A stretch of DNA of 5,055 nucleotides from assembly GCA_002782905.1 (NCBI GenBank), contig PFJA01000011.1, forward strand, positions 2,433 through 7,487, read 5' to 3'. This stretch comes from Lysobacterales bacterium CG_4_10_14_3_um_filter_64_11. GTDB lineage: Bacteria; Pseudomonadota; Gammaproteobacteria; Xanthomonadales; Xanthomonadaceae. The notes beneath the pieces are model-generated. The model saw only the letters and a program-made list of their open reading frames with translations. It ran no database searches and was not told where the DNA came from. This document shows positions 1 to 5,038 of the stretch, piece by piece (the stretch's first letter is position 1; each line of letters opens with the position of its first letter). A program made the position numbers and the translations under genes.

Positions 1-557
1 TGTATGCCGATGCCTGGCGCTTGCAGCGATCCGGGCAGGTGAACGAGGCCATCAAGCAACTGGAGCGCCTGCTGCAAACCGATCCGGCACATGCCCAGGC
101 GCGGGAATTGCAGGCCCGCCTGCTGGCCCGTAGCGGCCGCTCCGCGCAGGCCATTGGGGTGTTGCGCGAAGGCTTGTTGGCAGTGCCCGCGCAACCGGCG
201 TGGGTTGAGTTGCTGGCGCGCCTGCACGATGGCATGGGTCAGCGCGAACAGGCCATCGCCGTGCTTGCCAGCGAGGGTTCGCCCGACAACGGCAACCAGC
301 AGGCCCTGCTCGGAGCGTTGGCGACGCAGGCCGGGCGTTATCAGGATGCGGTGCAAGCGTATCGCCGCTTGCTTGCGCTGGATGCCGGGCAATCACGTTG
401 GTGGCTGGGTCTGGCGGTGGCGCTCGATAACAGCGGCGATGCCATTGCCGCACGGGCCGCCTATCAGGGGGCGCTGGACGCCGGGAATCTGGAGCAAAAA
501 ACCGGGCAATTCGTTCGTCAGCGCCTCGCTGCGCTCAGTCCCGGAGAGTCGCCATGA
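1..557 (+). CDS. mshN: MSHA biogenesis protein MshN-like, TPR protein, C-terminal part (5' end outside window)
   Basis: The reading frame is open from the left edge (first full codon at base 3) to a TGA at 555-557, so the 184 residues seen are the C-terminal part of a longer protein. They consist almost entirely of tetratricopeptide-type helical pairs. Five units can be laid out at about residues 1-28, 29-62, 63-95, 96-128 and 129-161 (counted from base 3), with typical A/G/Y/A/P positions such as GRYQDAVQAYRRLLALD. A final helix follows at 162-177 (QKTGQFVRQRLAAL). MshN proteins are usually anchored by one N-terminal membrane helix with the TPR region in the periplasm, but that anchor is not in the window. 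A TTG at 21 is not needed as a start because the frame continues upstream. The stop overlaps the mshE start (ATGA, 554-557). The family is inferred from the TPR architecture, the WWLGLAVALD stretch before the C-terminus and the position directly before mshE. A different pilus TPR protein (PilF/PilW class) is less likely here. Confidence 0.8.
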   Translation, partial: YADAWRLQRSGQVNEAIKQLERLLQTDPAHAQARELQARLLARSGRSAQAIGVLREGLLAVPAQPAWVELLARLHDGMGQREQAIAVLASEGSPDNGNQQALLGALATQAGRYQDAVQAYRRLLALDAGQSRWWLGLAVALDNSGDAIAARAAYQGALDAGNLEQKTGQFVRQRLAALSPGESP

Positions 558-2257
558 GTCGCGTTCCGTTACGCAAGATTCGTCTGGGTGACCTGCTGGT
601 CGAGCATGGCGTGATCACTGGCGAGCAGTTGGCGATCGCGCTGGATGAGCAAAAACGCAGTGGCCGCAAGCTCGGTGGCACCCTGATCGCACTGGGTTTC
701 GTCAGCGAGGATCGCCTGTTGGCATTGCTCGCCGAACAGATTGGCGTCGAAGTGGTGGACTTGAGCCACTACCGCTACAAACCCGAGGTTGTCACCACGA
801 TCCCGGAACAGTTGGCACGGCGCTATCGAGTTATTCTGCTCGACAACAGCCCGAAGCAATCGGTGATCGGCATGGCCGATCCTACCGACCTGTTTGCCTA
901 CGACGAGGCCTGCCGCCTGCTCGGACATGCCGCTGATATCGTGCTGGTGCGCGAAGCCGACATGTTGCGCGTGTTCGACAACAGCTACCGGCACAGTTCC
1001 GAGATCGCCTCGCTGGCGCGTGACATCGGCAAGGATTCGAACGAAAACGACATCGACCGTCTGCTCAAGGTCGATGATGTTGCCGATGCGCCGGTGGTGC
1101 GGCTGTTGCACAGTTTGCTGGAAGAAGCCGTTGCCCGCCGCGCGTCGGATATCCACATCGAACCGGATGAAAACGTATTGCGTATCCGCCTGCGCATCGA
1201 CGGCATGCTGCACGAGCAGGTGGTGCCGGATCGCCGGATTGCGCCGTCGGTGGTTTCGCGCGTCAAGCTGATGGCGAACGTGGACATTTCCGAGCGCCGG
1301 CTGCCGCAGGATGGCCGCTTCAACCTGATGGTCAAGGGCACCAGCCTGGATGTGCGTCTGTCGACCATGCCGACCCAGTACGGCGAGTCGGTGGTGATGC
1401 GTTTGCTGGAGCACGATCCATCGCGTTACCAGTTGGAAAAGCTGGGCATGCCGCCGCATATCCTCGCGCGCTTTCGCCACCAGTTGCACCATCCGCACGG
1501 CCTGATTCTGGTCACCGGCCCCACCGGCTCGGGCAAGACCACCACCCTGTATGCGGCGCTGCGCGAGATCAACCAGCCCGAGCGCAAGATCATCACCGCC
1601 GAAGATCCGGTCGAATACCGCATGGAGCGGATCAACCAGGTGCACGTCAATACCAAGATTGGGCTGACCTTCGGCAATGTGCTGCGTACCGCTTTGCGGC
1701 AAGACCCGGACGTAATCCTGATTGGCGAAATGCGCGATCAGGAAACCGTGGAAATTGGATTGCGCGCCGCGATCACCGGCCACCTCGTGCTGTCAACGCT
1801 GCATACCAACGACGCGGTCAGCACAGCGGCGCGTCTGCTCGACATGGGGGCGGAAGGCTATCTGGTGGCCGCTGCGATCCGTGCACTGGTGGCGCAGCGG
1901 CTGATTCGCCGCATCTGCAGCATTTGCAGCGAGCCGGTAGAAGCCAGCGCGCAGGACACGATCTGGTTGCAGGCGATGGGCCGCGATCCGGGCGACATGC
2001 ACCTCAAACTGGGTGCCGGCTGTGGTCATTGCAATCACACCGGCTACAGCGGGCGGATTGGCGTTTACGAATATCTGGAGCCCAACCCAGCGATGCTGAC
2101 CGCACTGCGCAATGGCAATCTGGATGCCTTCGCCGCCGCCTCACGGGCCAGCGCGCACATGTATTCGCTGATGGATGGCGCGCTCGACTATGCCGCTGAG
2201 GGAATCACCACGCTGGAGGAAGTGCGGCGCGTGGTGGCTGAACTGGGCGAGGCCTGA
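554..2257 (+). CDS. mshE: MshE, c-di-GMP-responsive pilus extension ATPase (GspE/PilB family)
   Basis: This 567-residue cytoplasmic hexameric ATPase powers pilus extension, close to the usual MshE length of about 570. The N-terminus carries two 24-residue MshEN motifs at 10-33 (R10-L-G, G19, L26, L30, Q33) and 39-62 (K39-L-G, G48, L55, L59, Q62). They are separated by exactly five residues, the arrangement that binds one c-di-GMP in MshE. A second N-terminal subdomain (about 177-300) leads to the ATPase core. The core has a Walker A GPTGSGKTT at 322-330, an Asp box AEDPVEY at 349-355, a Walker B LILIGE-like VILIGEMRD at 387-395 and a His box ITGHLVLSTLHTND at 407-420. A zinc tetracysteine C455-x2-C458 / C490-x2-C493 is intact, which favours an extension ATPase over a PilT-type retraction ATPase. 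The ATG at 554 has GGAG at 543-546 and overlaps the upstream stop. mshG follows after one base. Confidence 0.95.
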   Translation: MSRVPLRKIRLGDLLVEHGVITGEQLAIALDEQKRSGRKLGGTLIALGFVSEDRLLALLAEQIGVEVVDLSHYRYKPEVVTTIPEQLARRYRVILLDNSPKQSVIGMADPTDLFAYDEACRLLGHAADIVLVREADMLRVFDNSYRHSSEIASLARDIGKDSNENDIDRLLKVDDVADAPVVRLLHSLLEEAVARRASDIHIEPDENVLRIRLRIDGMLHEQVVPDRRIAPSVVSRVKLMANVDISERRLPQDGRFNLMVKGTSLDVRLSTMPTQYGESVVMRLLEHDPSRYQLEKLGMPPHILARFRHQLHHPHGLILVTGPTGSGKTTTLYAALREINQPERKIITAEDPVEYRMERINQVHVNTKIGLTFGNVLRTALRQDPDVILIGEMRDQETVEIGLRAAITGHLVLSTLHTNDAVSTAARLLDMGAEGYLVAAAIRALVAQRLIRRICSICSEPVEASAQDTIWLQAMGRDPGDMHLKLGAGCGHCNHTGYSGRIGVYEYLEPNPAMLTALRNGNLDAFAAASRASAHMYSLMDGALDYAAEGITTLEEVRRVVAELGEA

Positions 2258-2258
2258 G

Positions 2259-3485
2259 ATGCCGCACTACCAATTCCGTGCGTGCAATGCCAGCGGTCAG
2301 ATGCACGATGGCCGCATGGAGGCTGCCGACATCGATACTGCCCTGGCGCAACTGCACGAGTGGAAGCTGGTGCCGGTCGATGTGCGTGAGGATGTCGAGC
2401 CCTATAACCCGCTCAAGTCGATTGTGTATCGCCTGCAGGCGCGCAAACCGGGGTTGAACGAACTGATTCTGTTTTCGCGGCAGATGTACAGCCTGCTGCA
2501 TGCCGGCGTGCCGGTGATCCAGTCGCTGTCGCGGCTGCGCGATTCCACCGCCAATGTGCGTTTTCGCGATGTGCTCACCGACATCATCGGCAGCCTGGAT
2601 TCGGGCAACGATATAGCGGCCAGCTTCGCTCATCATGCCGATATCTTCAGTCCGCTGTACCTGTCGATGCTGCGCGTTGGCGAGTTGACCGGTCGTACCG
2701 ACGAAGCCTTTCTCAACATGTACGAATACCTCGATCGCGACAAAGTCACCATCGATCGCATCAAGGCGGCGATGCGTTACCCCAGCTTTGTGATCATCGC
2801 CATCATCATCGCGGTCGGGGTGCTGACGGTGATGGTGATCCCGGCGTTCGCCAAGGTGTTTGCCGGGGCGCAACTGGAACTGCCGTGGCCAACCAAGCTG
2901 ATCCTCGCGCTGTCCGAGTTTGCCGCCGCCTGGTGGTGGCAGATCGCGTTGCTGATGGTTGCCGCCTTCGTTGCACTGCGCCGGTGGATCAGCACCGAAG
3001 CCGGTGGTTATTGGTGGGACCGCAGCAAGCTCGGTATACCCAAGGTCGGCGACATTCTGATGCGCGCCAGCCTGGCGCGCGCAACGCGGGCGTTCGCCAT
3101 CACTCTGGGTGCCGGTGTGCCGATTACCCAGGCGATCAACGCGGTGGCGTATGCATCGGATAACGCCTACCTGATCGGCAAGATCGTGGCGATGCGTACC
3201 GGCATCGAGCGCGGCGACAGCCTGCTGCGCAGCGCCGAGCACACCGGCATTTTCACGCCGGTGATCCTGCAGATGATCGCGGTGGGCGAGGAAACCGGAC
3301 GCGTGGATGTGATGATGCGCGATGTCGCCGATTTCTATGACCGCGAAGTCGAATACGACATCGCCAATCTGTCGGCAGTGATCGAGCCGATTCTCACCGT
3401 GGTGATTGGTGCCATGGTGCTGGTGCTGGCGCTCGGCGTGTTCCTGCCGATGTGGGACCTCACCCAGATGGCGCGGCAACGATGA
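2259..3485 (+). CDS. mshG: MshG, inner-membrane platform protein of the MSHA pilus (GspF/PilC family)
   Basis: This 408-residue polytopic protein is the membrane platform that couples the MshE motor to pilin insertion. It shows the two-fold T2SSF repeat. Domain 1 (about 65-190) has LILFSRQMYSLLHAGVPV at 69-86 and VGELTGRTDEAF at 140-151. Domain 2 (about 270-395) has RAFAITLGAGVPITQAI at 277-293 and VGEETGRVDVMM at 342-353. Membrane segments are predicted at about 175-197, 224-241 and 374-398, the normal three for the family. The short N-terminal part (1-60) matches the usual cytoplasmic lead-in, starting MPHYQFRACNASGQ. I chose the ATG at 2259, one base after the mshE stop, with GAGG at 2249-2252. 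The longer in-frame extension back to 2175 lies inside mshE and lacks family resemblance. The stop overlaps the next gene's start by ATGA (3482-3485), which points to translational coupling. Confidence 0.95.
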   Translation: MPHYQFRACNASGQMHDGRMEAADIDTALAQLHEWKLVPVDVREDVEPYNPLKSIVYRLQARKPGLNELILFSRQMYSLLHAGVPVIQSLSRLRDSTANVRFRDVLTDIIGSLDSGNDIAASFAHHADIFSPLYLSMLRVGELTGRTDEAFLNMYEYLDRDKVTIDRIKAAMRYPSFVIIAIIIAVGVLTVMVIPAFAKVFAGAQLELPWPTKLILALSEFAAAWWWQIALLMVAAFVALRRWISTEAGGYWWDRSKLGIPKVGDILMRASLARATRAFAITLGAGVPITQAINAVAYASDNAYLIGKIVAMRTGIERGDSLLRSAEHTGIFTPVILQMIAVGEETGRVDVMMRDVADFYDREVEYDIANLSAVIEPILTVVIGAMVLVLALGVFLPMWDLTQMARQR

Positions 3486-4027
3486 GCATGGTGCTGTTGG
3501 CGCTGGGCCTGCTGGCGAAACTGGTTGCCGGGTTGCTCGCTGGCACCGGCGCATTGCTGCTGTGGGCACCGGCATGGCTGGTTGCGCGCTTGCAAGTGTT
3601 GGCCGATGAGGCGGTTGCGACCGGTTCGCCGGGTATCTCGCTGGAGCGCGGTTTTTACCGGCATCACCGTGTGCTCGGCATGGCGGTGGTTGTCGGCGCG
3701 ATCTATATCCTGTATTTCCTGGTGTTTGCGTATTCCGCGCAGGCGGTGCAGGGCCTGTTGCTCGCCGGCATTGCCGACGCCGTGGTCCGCGACACGCTCG
3801 CTTACGTGCTGCAATTGCTGTTGTTTTTTGGCGCATTGCTGGCGTTTGCGGTGGGCATCTTGTTGGCAATCCGCCCGAGCGCGCTCAAACCGCTGGAGCA
3901 GTGGGCGCATCGGCCGTTGCTCGTTCCCGGCTGGCAACGGCTGCTATCGCAAGTGCTGTACGGCCGCGTGATCGGTGCGCTGTTGCTGGTGCTGGCGCTG
4001 TGCCTGTGGTGGGGTAGCCCGGGTTGA
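3482..4027 (+). CDS. Uncharacterised four-segment membrane protein coupled to mshG
   Basis: I do not recognise this 181-residue protein. It is strongly hydrophobic, with likely membrane segments at about 5-35, 64-84, 104-130 and 163-177. Two basic loops lie between them: 36-63 (with RGFYRHHRVLG at 56-66) and 131-162 (R131, K136, R144, R153, R162). By the positive-inside rule those loops would be cytoplasmic and both termini periplasmic. No enzyme motif or signal-peptidase site is visible. The start at 3482 is set by the ATGA overlap with mshG. No good Shine-Dalgarno is present, so translation probably depends on ribosomes finishing mshG. Its position corresponds to mshF in Vibrio MSHA loci, but MshF is, to my knowledge, a smaller single-anchor protein, so homology is unproven. 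The last codons (GSPG and TGA) lie inside a dispersed repeat that is duplicated downstream, so the native C-terminus may have been altered. A role in pilus assembly is inferred from linkage only. Confidence 0.82.
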   Translation: MSMVLLALGLLAKLVAGLLAGTGALLLWAPAWLVARLQVLADEAVATGSPGISLERGFYRHHRVLGMAVVVGAIYILYFLVFAYSAQAVQGLLLAGIADAVVRDTLAYVLQLLLFFGALLAFAVGILLAIRPSALKPLEQWAHRPLLVPGWQRLLSQVLYGRVIGALLLVLALCLWWGSPG

Positions 4028-4059
4028 GCGCAGCCAGCGAAACCCGGGATCGCGTGGTG
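3988..4059 (+). repeat. Direct repeat copy 1, containing palindromic element and the 3' end of the membrane-protein gene
   Basis: This 72-base unit recurs at 4116-4187 with three mismatches (at 3998, 4049 and 4056) and a perfect 50-base run at 3999-4048. Its core is a palindrome: CCCGGGTT at 4018-4025 pairs with AACCCGGG at 4041-4048 around a 15-base loop. The first 40 bases encode the last residues and stop of the uncharacterised membrane protein. No T-run follows the hairpin, so it is not a classical intrinsic terminator, though it could protect the 3' end of the operon mRNA. Confidence 0.9.
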
Positions 4060-4115
4060 GCACGATTTTCATGCGGCCGCGTGAGTGGGTGTACGGTCCC
4101 GGGTAGCGGCGCCTC

Positions 4116-4187
4116 GGTGCTGGCGGTGTGCCTGTGGTGGGGTAGCCCGGGTTGAGCGCAGCCAGCGAAACCCGGGGTCGCGTAGTG
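4116..4187 (+). repeat. Direct repeat copy 2, carrying a relic of the membrane-protein gene's 3' end
   Basis: This copy is 69 of 72 bases identical to 3988-4059, shifted by 128 bases, with the palindrome arms at 4146-4153 and 4169-4176. Bases 4116-4155 still read VLAVCLWWGSPG and a TGA in the frame matching the end of the upstream gene, with no start or body attached. It is therefore a non-coding gene remnant. Weaker similarity extends leftward: TGTACGG at 4090-4096 matches 3957-3963, and CGGCCGCGTGA at 4074-4084 matches 3961-3971. This suggests an older, partly scrambled duplication of somewhat more than 72 bases. Confidence 0.9.
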
Positions 4188-4260
4188 AGCAAAACCCATC
4201 ACAACACGCGTGCGCAACCGGGTTGATGGGTTTCGCTGCGCTCTACCCATCCTACCCATT
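4188..4260 (-). repeat. Related palindromic repeat element, inverted copy with GATGGGT/ACCCATC arms
   Basis: Read on the minus strand, 4228-4248 gives GGGTAGAGCGCAGCGAAACC(C). This is the same core as the two upstream direct copies but without their extra CCAG. The arms GATGGGT (4225-4231) and ACCCATC (4245-4251) are perfect over 7 bases. An alternative pairing uses AAACCCATCA (4192-4201) with TGATGGGTTT (4224-4233), a perfect 10-base stem extended by AGC/GCT after one mismatch. The element ends in a 9-base tandem CTACCCATC CTACCCATT (4243-4260). Elements with this core are common between genes in many proteobacteria. I cannot assign a named family. Confidence 0.75.
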
Positions 4261-4320
4261 GAGCGGTTTTCGCAGGCAGGGCCGGTGGCGACCGTTGCTG
4301 AATCGCGAACGACCGTTGGT

Positions 4321-4357
4321 CGGATTGCGTGCTACGTCACGGTTATCGATCAATCCG
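4321..4357. promoter_or_regulatory. Inverted repeat CGGATTG / CAATCCG
   Basis: Perfect 7-base arms at 4321-4327 and 4351-4357 are separated by 23 bases, with about 30 bases between arm centres (close to three helical turns). The right arm ends seven bases before the -10-like box. This is a possible operator for a dimeric regulator. It overlaps the phased boxes, so the two may be parts of one site. Confidence 0.3.
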
Positions 4358-4363
4358 TTACGG

Positions 4364-4369
4364 CATAAT
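4364..4369 (+). promoter_or_regulatory. Possible sigma-70 -10 box of the pilin gene (CATAAT)
   Basis: CATAAT differs from TATAAT at one position and stands in the most A+T-rich part of the gap. No good -35 hexamer lies 16-18 bases upstream (the sequence there is around GGTTAT). The promoter, if real, would therefore probably need an activator, consistent with the boxes just upstream. Transcription would begin near 4376 and give a leader of about 96 bases. Confidence 0.35.
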
Positions 4370-4409
4370 CATGGCAACGTGCATCAAGCTTGCTGCGGCA
4401 GGCGGTGTG

Positions 4410-4449
4410 CGTGCGGTGTCCGCACGGGCACCATTCCGGGCTGCGGCCC
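4410..4449 (+). promoter_or_regulatory. Two GC-rich hairpins in the pilin mRNA leader
   Basis: CGTGCGG (4410-4416) pairs perfectly with CCGCACG (4420-4426) around a TGT loop. Twelve bases later GGGC (4438-4441) pairs with GCCC (4446-4449) around TGCG. Both lie between the putative promoter and the ribosome binding site, and neither hides the AGGAG. They could stabilise an abundant pilin mRNA or bind a regulator. No T-run follows, so termination is unlikely. Confidence 0.4.
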
Positions 4450-4460
4450 ATCTGTGCAAC

Positions 4461-4465
4461 AGGAG
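4461..4465 (+). promoter_or_regulatory. Ribosome binding site of the pilin gene
   Basis: AGGAG lies six bases before the ATG at 4472. It is the strongest Shine-Dalgarno in the window, and it fixes the pilin start because the next residues form a canonical prepilin leader. Confidence 0.85.
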
Positions 4466-4471
4466 AATCTC

Positions 4472-5038
4472 ATGAATCGCAACAAGAGCAAAGGTTTCAC
4501 CCTGATCGAGTTGATCGTGGTCATCGTCATTCTCGGCATCTTGGCGGCGGTGGCGCTGCCGCGTTTCGTCAACCTGCAAACCGATGCCCGCATCGCCAAG
4601 CTCAACGCCGCACGCGGTGCGGTGCAGGCGGCGGCGGCGCTGGTGCATGGCTCGGCGTTGGCGCGGGCGGGGCAAGGTGCGCAGGCATGTCCGGCAACCG
4701 GCACCAATCTGACAGTCAATGCCTTGCCGGCGGGTACCGGTAACGTCTGTACCGAAACCGGCGCCATCGCTTTGGTGAACCTCTATCCGCAGGCCACACT
4801 GGCCAGTATCATTGCGGCGGCGGGTTTGACCAACGTATCGCCGATTACCACTGCGGCGCTGACGGCAGAGGGTTATTCGGTGATAGGTGGCGGCGGCGGT
4901 ATCGGCTCGGTTCTGACGATTCGAGTCAATGGCGGCACCAACGTGGCCAATTGCTCGTTCACCTACCGGCCGTCGAATGCGGCAGGGACGGCTGGTTCGG
5001 GTGCGTTGATCAGCGCGATCACCACCACCGGCTGCTGA
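4472..5038 (+). CDS. mshA: MshA-like major type IV pilin (prepilin)
   Basis: This 188-residue prepilin has a short basic leader MNRNKSKG followed by FTLIELIVVIVILGILAA. Prepilin peptidase would cut after G8, leaving a 180-residue pilin with N-terminal Phe (the N-methylation site) and the conserved Glu5 (E13 of the precursor). The hydrophobic helix runs to about residue 30 and continues as an amphipathic helix to about 65. The ALPRFVNLQTDARIAKLNA segment after the membrane helix resembles MshA pilins, and general type IVa or T2SS pseudopilins are the alternative. The globular part is rich in Ala, Gly and Thr and has four cysteines (73, 93, 161, 188). C161 and C188 bracket the C-terminus like a pilin D-region loop, and C73/C93 could form a second disulfide. 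Five consecutive glycines occur at 139-143. The gene is complete, and upstream signals suggest its own promoter. The mshE and mshG genes just upstream would supply the motor and platform. Confidence 0.87.
   Translation: MNRNKSKGFTLIELIVVIVILGILAAVALPRFVNLQTDARIAKLNAARGAVQAAAALVHGSALARAGQGAQACPATGTNLTVNALPAGTGNVCTETGAIALVNLYPQATLASIIAAAGLTNVSPITTAALTAEGYSVIGGGGGIGSVLTIRVNGGTNVANCSFTYRPSNAAGTAGSGALISAITTTGC

Larger units (their letters stand above)
4289..4372 (+). promoter_or_regulatory. Four phased CCGTT-type boxes at 21-base period upstream of the pilin gene
   Basis: Cutting the sequence into 21-base rows from 4289, 4310, 4331 and 4352 aligns CGTT, CGTT, CGTC and CGTT at columns 5-8 (bases 4293, 4314, 4335 and 4356). 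The first two rows share CGACCGTTG exactly, and the last two share CGT(C/T)ACGG. Twenty-one bases is two turns of B-DNA, so all boxes face the same side of the helix. The last box lies directly upstream of CATAAT. This pattern fits tandem binding of an activator or repressor. The factor is unknown, and the motif is short enough that chance is not excluded. Confidence 0.4.
4028..4471. other. Intergenic region between membrane-protein gene and pilin gene
   Basis: This 444-base gap has no credible gene. The frame that enters the pilin is open back to 4085, but the upstream part translates the palindromic repeats and has no family resemblance. Roughly 4028-4260 is repeat-derived sequence. About 4289-4471 has the look of a promoter and leader: phased boxes, an inverted repeat, a -10-like box, two hairpins and a ribosome binding site. 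No tRNA, sRNA or T-tailed terminator is visible. Confidence 0.85.

Noticed and set aside
569..1783. Long minus-strand open frame (404 codons) opposite mshE
   Set aside because: It is fully antisense to a gene with complete family motifs. Its translation is His/Gln/Arg-rich low-complexity sequence, as expected from the complement of a high-GC gene.
2175..2258. Upstream in-frame start for mshG
   Set aside because: It would overlap mshE by 83 bases and add 28 residues unlike any GspF N-terminus. The ATG at 2259 directly follows the mshE stop and has GAGG upstream.
2205..3869. Long minus-strand open frame (554 codons) opposite mshG and the membrane-protein gene
   Set aside because: It covers two plus-strand genes and the end of mshE, its composition is Arg/His/Gln/Pro-rich, and it has no recognisable domain. 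It is a shadow of high-GC codon bias.
4018..4048. Intrinsic terminator after the machinery operon
   Set aside because: The CCCGGGTT/AACCCGGG hairpin is present, but no T-run follows on either strand, and the same hairpin is repeated as part of a dispersed element.
4058..4074. Sigma-54-like TGGCACG followed by TGC
   Set aside because: The -24 half is perfect, but the GC of the -12 half is two bases too far away, and sigma-54 promoters tolerate almost no spacing change.
3885..4259. Minus-strand open frames with repeated VSLAALNPGYPTTG text
   Set aside because: The repeated peptide is simply the reverse translation of the two direct repeat copies. No start signals or family resemblance.
4012..4260. 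CRISPR array
   Set aside because: Only two close direct copies and one inverted relative exist. The unit is 72 bases with coding sequence in it, spacing is not regular beyond one interval, and no cas gene is present.
4396..4411. Sigma-54-like CGGCAG...TGTGC with correct GG-N10-GC spacing upstream of the pilin
   Set aside because: Spacing is right, but the first T, the C after CA, one T of the -12 half and the final A/T are missing. In such GC-rich sequence a GG-N10-GC match is expected often by chance. It is not strong enough to annotate.
4085..4471. In-frame upstream extension of the pilin gene
   Set aside because: It translates the palindromic repeats (VERSQRNPG and LMGFAALYPSYP-like text) and would bury the prepilin leader internally, where prepilin peptidase could not process it. 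The ATG at 4472 has a strong AGGAG.
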